A program made the position numbers and the translations under genes. Shown one piece after another: positions 54,782 through 64,000 of a stretch of DNA of 64,000 nt. The stretch is taken from positions 62,001 to 126,000 of the forward strand of contig JAVYIG010000878.1 in assembly GCA_035222895.1 (NCBI GenBank), in the 5' to 3' direction. This DNA is from Strongylocentrotus droebachiensis (taxonomy: Eukaryota; Echinodermata; Echinoidea; Camarodonta; Strongylocentrotidae). The notes beneath the pieces were generated by a model that saw nothing but the letters and a program-made list of their open reading frames with translations, made no database searches and was not told the DNA's origin. Within the stretch, counting starts at the first letter, position 1. Each line of letters opens with the position of its first letter.

Positions 54782-55450
54782 CCGTGTGAGTCAAAAAAAA
54801 GTTTACACCTAGAAAATTGCTAATTATTTTTAAAATCATCTATGAACAGTAAATTATTATACATCTTATGAAAGAGTGTTTTATCCCAAATCATTTGGTA
54901 CCATTTTTGTGCGGTATGTGTTCATGCTTGGATGAACAGGTGGCATTGTTTGCGAGAGTGCAAAAATCGACTTGCGCCAAAGTGATGCCTTTCAGTATGT
55001 ATTATGTTGGGATTAGCGGAGTGAGAGAATGGATTGAATGTATCAAATGAAATGCATTGCATATGTTTTTTGCAAAGGGCAAAGTCACACACACCCACAC
55101 ACACGCGCACAAATGTTCGTTGATATTTGATATTCGATATTTGATATGTGTGGCTTGATTAATTTTGTTAGAGGTGTTATTTGGATCTGCAAAGACCGAA
55201 TTAATACCCAAATCCCAATTGTTTTATTCAAACATCACATAGGCAACTTTGGCGCAAGTCGATTTTTGCACTCTCGCAAAAAATGTCTCCTGTTTTTCCA
55301 AGCGTGAACACAAACCACACAAAAAGGTACCAAAATAATGATTTGGGATAAAACACTCTTTCATAAGACATATAACAGTTTAATATTCATCGATGATTTT
55401 CTAAATAATTAGCAATTTTCTAGGTGTAAACTTTTTTTTGACTCACTCTG
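54782..55450. mobile_element. Foldback element with ~200 bp inverted arms, TA-flanked
   Basis: The left arm (54782 to about 54985) and right arm (about 55237-55450) are complementary over most of their length. Both carry GTGAGTCAAAAAAAA, GTTTACACCTAGAAAATTGC, ATCCCAAATCATT and TGCAAAAATCGACTTGCGCC in mirror order. TA dinucleotides flank (54780-54781 and 55451-55452), as expected for Tc1/mariner-type insertion. The central 250 bp has no ORF with recognisable homology. A lone arm lies at 7507-7676. Confidence 0.82.
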
Positions 55451-56169
55451 TATACCTATTACAAAATGTTGCACCTCTGATTTCCCAGGTGTGCCATAAT
55501 GGATTCAGATGAGGTTTCTAACTATAGTTATCGAATCCTTCTCAAGTTTCCCAAATTCTTTTTATAACGTCAGATTCACTTATCTCACGAGTTAGACGAC
55601 ATTATAATCTTAACTACATTACTTCAGTGCAGGGTCTTTCGTTTCGGTGCCAAGAGTTTAAAGAAACAGAAAAGGTTGTCCCTGTCTATTCTTATAGAGG
55701 GAGCTCTATCACATCAATACAGCGTAACACAGTTGGAAAAAGGTCATAGGTATATATAGTTTTCTAGAGATCAGTATCTGCTTTGCTGATAAATAAAAAC
55801 AGCAGTTTCGGAAGCGCGTGGGATCGTGGAGAGCCCCCGAAAAGAGGGACAGCAAAACTTTAAGAATTTCTAAAACCTTTCTGTTTTCGTCGAAATTCAC
55901 CCAGAATAAGGTGCATATTGCTTTGGAGAGTAGACAAAATAGGAAAAGGTGATTGCAGAACTATGCATTACATGAATAAATCTACACATATGATAGAGAC
56001 TTAGATCAATAAATGGTTTTAAAAATATGTTTAAAAAAAGAGAAGAGAAAAGAAAAGGAAAAATGCACTTTGCCAGGATAAAACAATACAATTTTGAAAA
56101 GAGAAAGATACTTTTAAAAACCGACAGAAATACAGAAAAAGACAGGAAGAACGAAACATGGTGTGGGGA

Positions 56170-56392
56170 TAGAGAGAGAGAGAGAGATAGGGGAGGGGAA
56201 GAATTGGGAAGAAGTTTAATGGGTACTGCAAATATGGAGGGGAAAAGCACCTTTCCATGCAATACCATTCTTTTAAAATATTAGTTAATAGTGTTCACAA
56301 TAAGCTACCGGTGAAGAAATAAAAAGATGTATAAATATAAATACTTAAAAAGATGGAAAAGGATAGATAGATAGAGAAATATACAAATATAC

Positions 56393-56428
<36 letters not shown>

Positions 56429-56700
56429 ATATATATGTAGATTGGTAGCTAGATAGGCTAGATTAAGGGAAGGCGACTGAGAGGCAGTAATACAAGATTT
56501 GAACACAGCGAAAAAGGAGAAAGTGAGAAATAGCAGTGAGTGGAAAATGGTAGAGAATATAAATGGGAGACAGAGAGACATAGATAGAGAGAAAGAGGGA
56601 GATATAGTCAGAAGGAGAAAGAGAGAGAGAGAGAGGGCGAGAGAGAGAGAGAGAGAGACAGCGAGAGAGAAAGAGAGATAGAAAGAGATATAAATAGAGG
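56170..56700. repeat. GA and TA microsatellites
   Basis: Short (GA)n at about 56174-56190, (TA)n at about 56391-56438, and a longer interrupted (GA)n at about 56570-56690. Confidence 0.85.
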
Positions 56701-57208
56701 ATTGACATATTTCAAGGAAAACCCGATCATTTCATTTTAAATTCGTATGCCTTATCTTAAAAATAAACATCTAGTGGAAATTCAAGCTATTGAGACAAAA
56801 GAGAGGGATTTGAAGGGGCCACGATGAAAGTCGAAGTATCGTGAATTAGTGACACATTCATGCGTAGACGATTCGGAGTATTATTTCCTTTATATTAAAG
56901 AAGATAAATATACTGTTCCCCATAATGTTCCCCTGAATTGACAATTGCATCAATCGGATAAGACTCTGCGGGATTTGTTTGGCGGTATGAGAACTCCTTT
57001 GTTGCAATCGACACCATGTGTTGATGTGGGCTTTGTGGAACTCATAGACAACCTTATAAGAAGGAAACAGGATTTGAAACAAGTGTTTCGATGACAGGAA
57101 TAAGCAAAAAAAAGATATCCATATACATGCAAAGGCGTTTCTGGAAATGTTGCTGGTTAGGTTTTAGCTTATTATACACAAATTAGGAAGAGCAGTTGTT
57201 GCAGGGTA

Positions 57209-57482
57209 CACTGTGACTATTTTGGGTAATATTTTTCCCAACACTTTACCCAACCCAGCCATTTATTGGCAATATTTTGCCCAATGGTATTGATAAACGC
57301 AATTACCCTACTTCACACGTGCATAATTGTTTCGTATTTTACCCTAACAGCTGGTCAGGATTATCCCAACAGTGGGGCTACCGTAGTCGGGCAGTTTAAG
57401 GGTCATATCTTTGCTCAAAGTTTGGTCAAATAGTGCCCAACAAAAGAATTACCTGCGTAAATTTACCCATTTTTTCACAGTC
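57209..57482. mobile_element. ACTGTGA-ended inverted-repeat element
   Basis: The left end ACTGTGACTATTTTGGGTAA and right end TTTACCCATTTTTTCACAGT are imperfect inverted repeats, with TA just outside each. The interior is studded with TTTACCCAA and TTTTGCCCAA words, suggesting internal short repeats. Confidence 0.55.
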
Positions 57483-57524
57483 TATGTATTGTCTACGATT
57501 CCTCCCAAAGCAGATCGATATCGT

Positions 57525-57756
57525 TAGGCCTAAAAAAAAGATGTTGTATTGCCCTTTGCGACCGACCCAAAATTTTTGAATCTACGGTCGGCTTTGATTT
57601 TTTTTAAACCGTTTTTTAGAAGAAGAAAAAAAAATCTGAGAAATATCAGCCAAAAGAGAAAGTTAAAAGAAAAACAAAAAAAAAGTTTTCGACCGACCGA
57701 CCCATGTTTTAGCACCTAAAGGGCAATACAACATAATTTTCTTTTTTTAGGCCTTA
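57525..57756. mobile_element. TAGGCCTA-ended inverted-repeat element, copy 2
   Basis: Left TAGGCCTAAAAAAAAG and TTGTATTGCCCTTT; right AAAGGGCAATACAA and CTTTTTTTAGGCCTTA, as inverted repeats of about 33 bp. The inner CGGTCGGCTTT and CGACCGACCGACCC also pair. Matches 44776-44979. Confidence 0.8.
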
Positions 57757-58719
57757 TGGAAAGTGGACGTGGGTCAAATCAAGATGATTAAAATTACGGA
57801 AGTTCCTTGGTGAGAAGGCAGGGCTTAAGGGTTATCTCTTGCGGATGGCTTCACTTTCTGGCTATTTACGATTAATTAACTAGTACTTATACCAGGGGTA
57901 ATTACTGTATAGCTAGCAGAGTAGTGAGTTAGGTCAAGGGAAGTCACGCTCGTTCGTACGTCAAATTCATCATGAGTGAAGCACCTTGACAGTCTCCTCT
58001 CACCATATCCATAGGGATTGCATGTGCGAAGGACGAGTTGGCGCTCCGTGAACTGACCATTAAAACGCGGTCGCGTGCGCATGTTACAACTACCTATCTC
58101 AGGACGCTATGGTTGAAAAGGAAACACCGCCCTCTGAAGACGGGAAATGCGTCGTGTCCTCGAGGTACTAAAGGTTTTGTCAAAATGTGAATTAGATGGA
58201 TATGTATGCCTGAATAATTCCAAGAACAACGCTGACCCTTTTTTGCCTAACCTAAATACCACAGAGCGTTGATACATATTTTCAAGAACAAGAGTTTTAG
58301 AGAGATCGCCAGGCTCTGGAAACGATTAGTCCGATCGAAACAGCAAGAAAAAGATTTCATTCCGGACCCTTCCCTATATTCAAACACTTGCCCCCTTTCT
58401 TCTTGAATTAATCAAAATGTAGACACTTCACAGAGCAAAATCTATCATTACTCCTCGGAAAAAAGGAATTCCCCTTTTCTCTGATACTCAGTGTAATATA
58501 TGATATATTTCTATACTGGAATTATTCTGAGCTATATTGTGACAGTGCGGGGATAGAAAAACAACGGTGACCCTTTTTTTGCCTACCCTAAATACCACAG
58601 AAACGGGAAATATGAATTAATCATTATTGCGTTTTTCCCGTCTTGTCTGAAGTGAGAAATATTAGCAATAAAACTCACAGCGGGATGCTTTTCAATATAT
58701 ACAGCTGGATGGTAGCGAC

Positions 58720-58873
58720 GGTAAGAGAGAGAGAGTGAGAGGGAAAGAGAGAGATAGAGAGAGAGGGGGGGGGGTGGGGGTGGGGGTCACAGGGGGTATT
58801 TACAAACGTAATGCTAGATGTGAGGAAACGAGATTGCAGAAGGGGGAAACCAAGAAAGAAACCCAAATAGGTG

Positions 58874-58917
<44 letters not shown>

Positions 58918-59010
58918 GAGAGTTTGCTTAGAATGGACATTATGAAAGACAGAGCGAAAGAGATAAAAGGAGTGAGAATTAAAGAGAGGGAGAAAAGGGG
59001 GGGGGGGTGA
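58720..59010. repeat. GA microsatellites with G-runs
   Basis: (GA)n at about 58724-58766 followed by G-rich GGGGTGGGGGT, and again at about 58880-58915, with G9 at about 58999. Confidence 0.85.
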
Positions 59011-59835
59011 AAATGAGGCGTTCTTTGTTGGTATTAGGTTTATTCTTGAGGCTAATGTCGCATCTGGGAACAGGAATGTCTTGAGGCCTGACGTAAACCC
59101 TGACACAGACTCGGTGCTCCTAGAAATTTTGGAAGGCTAACATTGGCTCACTATTTCTTATGTTTTGTACAAGGTATTCTTTGTTGATGTTTCGCTGTCT
59201 TCTTGGAAACGAGGTGAAACACAAAAGAAAGGAAAAATAGTAAGCAAAAACAAGATAGTGTACATTTTTTTTGGGGGGGGGGGGGGGAGGGGAAAAGATT
59301 GATTGTTGTAATTATTATACGATAATTAAATCAGTAATTCAACAACAGTTCTCTCCAATTTATCTTACATTTTATTCGATTCGCATATCAGGAAATCCGG
59401 GATGATGATGATCTAAATAAAGAAACTGAACAAACGTAAAAAAAGACAATAAGACAATACTGATAAAACGACACTTGTTGTATATCATCCCTGAATTAAC
59501 AAAAACAAAAGAAACTAAAATACAGGGACTCGAGAAGTAGAAACGAGTGGATATAATCGTTTTTATGATAGGACGCATTACTCACGGTGACATTTGAAAA
59601 TGTGAAGGCGTATTTTAGTTCTGAACATCACCATGGCAGTTGCCCCCCTCTCTGTTTGATACTTTCCCCTTATCTGGCATCTCGGTGAAGCCCCGCCCCT
59701 TTCCTCAAGGGTATCCCTCATTGGATTTAGAAATTGATGATGACGGATGCAGTTAAACAGATGAGCGTGCGCTGTCTCCGACCAGAAGTACGTAGAAGGA
59801 AGCTGAGCGCTACTTTTTTCATCATGGGGGCCTTG

Positions 59836-59843
59836 TATAAATA
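59836..59843 (+). promoter_or_regulatory. TATA box of the matrix-protein gene
   Basis: TATAAATA about 30 bp upstream of GCACTCAGTACC (near 59866), a plausible initiator. This puts the start codon about 120 nt into the transcript. An AGGAAG word near 59797 could bind an Ets factor, which is relevant because sea urchin skeletogenic genes use Ets inputs, but one short word is weak evidence. Confidence 0.65.
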
Positions 59844-59989
59844 AGCCCGTTCCTGCTCGACGGAGAGCACTCAGTACCAATATCGCAGGATCGAGTTGGT
59901 CATCCCGACAACCACTTCAGCCAATTGAAACTTTAGTTGAGTCACTGTAAGGAATTTTCATAGTTGAGACACCGTCGTTGTGGTTAAAG

Positions 59990-60969
59990 ATGAGGGGGTT
60001 TCTCTGTGTGCTGGTGTGTTTAGCGGCTTTTGCTGCACATTCCCAAGCCCAGTTCCAAGGACGACCGCAACCGCCAATCGGTGGTCGACCAAATCAACCT
60101 GGTAATCGCCAACCTGGACAACCTGGAGTTGGTGGGCAACAGCCGGGCGTAGGTGGACGACAACCTGGTTTCGGTCAACCGGGCGTTGGTGGACGACAGC
60201 CTGGAGTAGGTGGACGACAACCTGGTGTTGGTCAACAGCCGGGAGTCGGAGGTCGGCAGCCTGGAGTTGGCGGCCAACAACCCGGTGTAGGCGGACGACA
60301 GCCTGGTGTCGGTAACCAACCTGGCTTTGGTAACCCTGGAACACCCGGTGGTAGACAACCTGGATGGGGTCAACCTGGTGTCGGACAGCCTGGAACACCC
60401 GGTGGAAGACAACCTGGATGGGGTCAACCTGGTGTCGGACAGCCTGGAACACCCGGTGGTAGACAACCTGGATGGGGTCAACCTGGTGTCGGACAGCCTG
60501 GAGCCGGTCAACCTGGTGGTGGACAACCAGGATGGGGACAACCTGGTTTTGGACAACCCGGTGTTGGACAACCTAATAGACCTGGTTTTGGACAACCCGG
60601 TGTTGGACAACCCAATAGACCTGGTTTTGGACAACCCGGTGTAGGACAGCCCGGTAGACCTGGATGGGGACAACCCGGAGTTGGACAACCTGGCGTCGGA
60701 CAACCTGGATGGGGACAGCCTGGTGCCGGACAACCTGGTTTTGGACAACCTGGTGTTGGACAGCCCGGAGGCGGATGGCCAGGAGCAGGTGGACAACCTG
60801 GAGGCGGATGGCCAGGAGCAGGTGGCCAACCTGGAGGTGGATGGCCCGGAGCAGGTCCAGGTGCAGGACAACCTGGTTTTCCTGGTCGTATTGATCCCGT
60901 AGTCCATGATCCTAACCGGAAGGAGAGGTGTGCTAAGTTCTGGATGGAGGAAGGAAACAGCTGCTATCT
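59990..60969 (+). CDS. Spicule-matrix-like Pro-Gly-Gln repeat/C-type lectin protein, exon 1 (3' partial)
   Basis: Secreted protein resembling sea urchin spicule matrix proteins, which are occluded in the calcite skeleton; the role is inferred from composition and domain hints. Starts [20 protein letters not shown], a clear signal peptide. An in-frame TTG upstream was not used. About 280 residues of QPGVGG-type repeats follow, in tiers: QPGVGGRQ early, three 18-residue copies (60338-60499), two 13-residue [13 protein letters not shown] copies (from about 60575), and three 11-residue [11 protein letters not shown] copies (60767-60865). The exon ends [16 protein letters not shown], the typical opening of a C-type lectin domain. 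GTAAGT at 60970 cuts the Leu codon in phase 2. The rest of the lectin domain must lie in later exons, none of which I could find before 64000. In SM50-type proteins the lectin domain precedes the repeats; here it follows them. Confidence 0.88.
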
Positions 60970-61164
60970 GTAAGTTCTAAACCACATTTAAATCCAAGAA
61001 TTTTGTGAATTCAAAGATAATTGTATACTCTATTGCTATATATATTGATAAAAGACAAAGTAAACTTACGTTTGGTACATGTGTAATAAAGTAAGAATAA
61101 CTTTTTGAGTATTTGTCAAAGTATATGATAAATTGTGTATATAAACTTATTTTGATTCCTTGTA

Positions 61165-61603
61165 CAATTCTCGCTACCCCAAATAGCGATTCTGCCGAGA
61201 TCCGGGGAAAATCCTGAAAACGCGCATTGCATTATGGGATAGCTTTTCGACATTACAGCTTCCTGTGCAGGCGCTATATTACTAGGCGCGATAGCGTATG
61301 CACCGAATATGTCGTCTGCTCGGTCTTGTTTTTTTTTCGCAAATATTTCAACGTTTATTTGAACATTTCATTCGTTGTTTTTTGCGTCTTTTGACATCAG
61401 TGACGATGTTTTTCTTTTGTGAGGCTGCACAGTGCTGGGCTCATGATTCCAAGCGTAAGAACCCTGAAAAATGGGGGTGGATGAAGGCCGTGACTTGGGA
61501 TGGGACTCTATACCGGAAGTTGTAGTGACGACCCGAGAGAGTGAAAATTACCTCGTCTCGCGAATTTCGAGATTTTCGTACCTATTTAGGGTAGCGAGAA
61601 TTG
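61165..61603. mobile_element. TA-flanked inverted-repeat element (439 bp)
   Basis: The terminal CAATTCTCGCTACCC and its complement extend to AAATAG with one mismatch, giving arms of about 22 bp. TA lies outside each end (61163-61164 and 61604-61605). A 75-codon frame inside covers most of the element but matches no transposase I recognise. Likely a non-autonomous Tc1/mariner-type element. Confidence 0.8.
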
Positions 61604-62204
61604 TAAAATGTGAGCAAAACAAATTTCCAATGTTGAATTGAAATTGAAATTGAATTTATTGGGATTATTACGATGTTTCATCATCATCATTATTATTATT
61701 ATTTAACTAATCTAGAAAATTGCCATTTCAGGTTAGCATTGGTTTATTTTTATCGTGTAAAACTCGGGCCTCCCAAGAAACCAACTATGACAACAAAATA
61801 CTCATAACGGTGTAGTAAATATGATGAAATGGGGGAAACTAATCACACACAAAAAAATCTTTGATGAACAATACGATTTCATGAAGATTCCTTCTTAGTT
61901 TGCAATATGAATACCTATATTCATAAACGGGAATGTGTTATAGCTCATTGGCGAACTAGGACTTCAGTTTCATCAGGAAAGTTTAAACTTTGGATATTTG
62001 CTTTAGCTCCAACTGGAGCGCTCAGTGCGACGGACTCGGTCGAGTATGGCAAATGTGAATTAATGTCTTGCTAAAGGACGTTAGTGTCATCGGTTGATTT
62101 TGCTTCACCGGGACCTAGAATACAATTAGTTGCAATATTTTTTTAACAATGCGTGTGGAAGTTACTAACACAAAGGCTTTGGTCATTCTACAAGGTCCCC
62201 ATTT

Positions 62205-62332
62205 CTCTCCTGGGTATGGAGTGGCAAATGCAGATTAATGCCGTACGAAAAGGCATGAGTGCCGTGTCGGCCGGGGAACGAACTCACGACCTTTGCATTT
62301 TAAGTGAAGTGCTTTAACCTCTCGACCACGAT
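62205..62332 (-). mobile_element. SINE head, minus strand
   Basis: Reading the minus strand: GTGGTCGAGAGGTTAAAGC, then GGTCGTGAGTTCGTTCCCCG and GACACGGCAC. This is the same head as 22331. A shorter related fragment lies at about 62030-62115. Confidence 0.7.
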
Positions 62333-63950
62333 AAGACTAGTAACATTATTAATGAAAACTAAGCTATCTTTGAAACTATAGGGACCTTTCCAGATCATAC
62401 TAGAAACATAATGCAACACGTTCGCAAACAAATTTCCAGAAAGAAATTTAAGGGCGATTTCCCTTTAATTTGTCATCTTTCCCACCTGATATAAATCATG
62501 TTCGGATTATGTTAGATTAAATTGCAATGATCGCACAATTCAGAAGATGACGCACAAACTTTTGAAATCTCCTCAAGTTGATATTTTGAAAGTGTTCTAT
62601 ACAAAATAATTAAAAAAAATAAAGATGAAAATAACTTTTCTCGGGGACGAAACAGGCTCTCTCAATACTTGTCTAATCCATAGTTGTCTGCATCACACGT
62701 AATGAACAAATATTCGCTTGGGCTCGTTTTTTCTATTCTACATGACAAAGTCGACCTGAGGGCAAAGGATGGATTGGTAATTACCAGTTGACGGCTAATA
62801 GTAAAACGGCAGTACTTGCATCGGAAAGGTTTGATTACCTGCCAATTTGCTAACATGAATATCCTTGTCAAATGATAGAGACAAGCGCGAAGACTTACAA
62901 AAAATGAACATGAGGCAATAGTCTTGCCCTTCACCTTTTGCAATAGGTAAACTTTACAATAAGTTATGACGTGATCCCGTAATCGAACTTGATAACTAGG
63001 CCTATAGGATACAAAAGATAGTATAGTGCTTACTTGTTGAAAGTCTCTACCTTCATTCGCGCCCCTTTTTGTCATCAACTGGCTTTCAGATTAGATATCG
63101 CCACGCCCTTAAGAACCGGCTAGCCCCCGTGAGCAAGAATAAAATCCTAATTATCAATTAGCCCATGTTTTGTCTTCTTTCAAACCCGTTAGTGTTTATC
63201 AAAACATCCAATAATTTAGGATATTAATTTTTATCCCAGCGACTATGACCTTAGAGGAAAAGTGTCCATTACTTTGCTTTTCTTGCAGTATGTCTATCGC
63301 CATAACGAAGGCGATTGGGGGGGGGGGGGGTAGCCTTTTCTCTGTAACGGATATCACGAGCATTTCTGGCACATTATTATCGTATTGTGTGGACAAAGAA
63401 ATATATATCTGATTATGACATTCAAGAAATCGGATATTTTACCCACCCACCTTCCAGAAAAAGGAGAGTTGGAATTTAGGGTTCATGGCATTAGTTTGAA
63501 GACAAAAATAGGAATTGCTCCTCCAACATGGGTATTGTTGGCAGGTGTGCGATAGCCTTTAAAGATAAAGTAAGCGTGCGCATGGTGTGTGGGGCGTGAC
63601 CTCCTTTAGGGGTGCGGTACTTCACCCTCTTCTTACTCCTTAAGGAGCGCAAGGGGTTCAAATAGGGTAGCAAAGGGAGTGCACAGGAGGTACAGCGATA
63701 GAAACTCACTTTCCGCTGGGAGAGACAGGGGTAATGACTCACCACCTTCTACCCTCCCCGCCGGAGACGGGAAACCACCGGCATGCATGCCGACATTTTA
63801 ATTACCATTTAAAGCCGTGATGAAAAGGGACCTCCTTTTTCCTTCTGTTTTGAGTGATTTTAAGATTTGATGTAGATCGCTTCAGATTACAAACACGCGT
63901 ACGATAAAGTCACAGAAGTAAAGAATGAGGAAGATAACTGTATTTAAGTA

Positions 63951-64000
63951 GAGGCGTCGTAGACTAGTGGATACGTCACCGGACTGTAGATTACATGGTT
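63951..64000 (+). mobile_element. SINE or tRNA-like head cut by the window end
   Basis: GGCGTCGTAGACTAGTGGAT followed by ACGTCACCGGACTGTAGATT and GGTT. The layout is that of an A box and anticodon arm leading to a B box. The sequence stops before the B box can be read, so a true tRNA gene cannot be excluded, though a SINE is more likely here. Confidence 0.4.

Larger units (their letters stand above)
51376..59835. other. Intergenic DNA between the GCNT-like and matrix-protein genes
   Basis: No gene supported. Contains a SINE (52578-52776), a LINE-like tail (53822 on), a family A element (54454-54641), the foldback element (54782-55450), GA and TA microsatellites (56170-56700, 58720-59010), two inverted-repeat elements (57209-57482 and 57525-57756) and a 42 bp direct duplication (58225 and 58560). 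A moderately long frame at 52905-53252 has overlapping open frames on both strands and no domain. Confidence 0.65.
60970..64000 (+). other. First intron (incomplete) of the matrix-protein gene
   Basis: Opens with GTAAGT. Candidate acceptors near 61729 and 63289 do not continue into a C-type lectin frame in phase 2, so the next exon is probably beyond the window. Holds a TA-flanked inverted-repeat element (61165-61603), SINE fragments (62030-62115, 62205-62332, 63951-64000) and a G-run at 63318. The rest shows nothing recognisable. Confidence 0.55.

Noticed and set aside
59958..60452. Minus-strand Val/Gln/His-rich frame
   Set aside because: Another shadow of the same repeat exon.
60020..60907. 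295-residue minus-strand frame over the matrix-protein exon
   Set aside because: It is the antisense shadow of a repetitive GC-rich exon. The plus strand has the signal peptide, lectin start and promoter.
61298..61525. 75-codon frame as a lectin exon or a zinc-finger protein
   Set aside because: It lies inside a terminal-inverted-repeat element, lacks lectin motifs, and its Cys/His spacing does not fit a THAP or other finger.
63289..63330. Acceptor TTCTTGCAG as the second exon of the matrix gene
   Set aside because: In the required phase it reads into a G-run without any C-type lectin pattern.

Overview
The window looks like AT-rich, intron- and repeat-laden nuclear DNA from an echinoderm, most likely a sea urchin. 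The main clues are a spicule-matrix-like secreted protein with proline-glycine-glutamine repeats, tRNA-derived short repeats ending in a TGTAAAGCGCT...GCGCTATATAAA tail, and many small terminal-inverted-repeat elements. The species cannot be fixed from the sequence alone.

Three protein genes can be supported. (1) Tyrosine hydroxylase (TH), plus strand, 7262-38211: 14 coding exons with clean GT/AG borders and compatible phases, together encoding 522 residues. (2) A glycosyltransferase family 14 enzyme of the beta-1,6-N-acetylglucosaminyltransferase (GCNT) type, minus strand, 49852-51375, in one uninterrupted coding exon. (3) The first coding exon of a spicule-matrix-like protein, plus strand, 59990-60969, with a TATA box. 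Its exon ends inside the start of a C-type lectin domain, and no continuation was found before the window ends. The three genes have no obvious joint pathway: catecholamine synthesis, Golgi O-glycan branching and secreted biomineral matrix.

Layout: 1-7 kb is intergenic with a large GA minisatellite and a hAT-like miniature element. 7.3-38.2 kb is TH, where introns 1 and 2 (9.7 and 8.7 kb) hold most of the mobile elements. 38.2-49.8 kb is intergenic with long microsatellites, a C-rich telomere-like array and a tandem duplication of about 0.85-1.2 kb just downstream of the glycosyltransferase gene. 51.4-59.8 kb is intergenic with SINEs, a 669 bp foldback element and other inverted-repeat elements. 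60-64 kb is the matrix-protein exon and its first intron.

The most striking non-genic content is the range of miniature inverted-repeat elements. Two copies of a 164-167 bp element carry perfect 8 bp target duplications. Three families sit in TTAA sites. A TA-flanked foldback element has a lone arm just after TH exon 1. Intron 4 of TH also contains a tandem duplication that copied the start of exon 5, leaving a recognisable relic exon. No RNA gene, CRISPR array or prokaryotic feature was found. No undescribed enzyme system is evident; the novelty is in the repeat families and the matrix protein.
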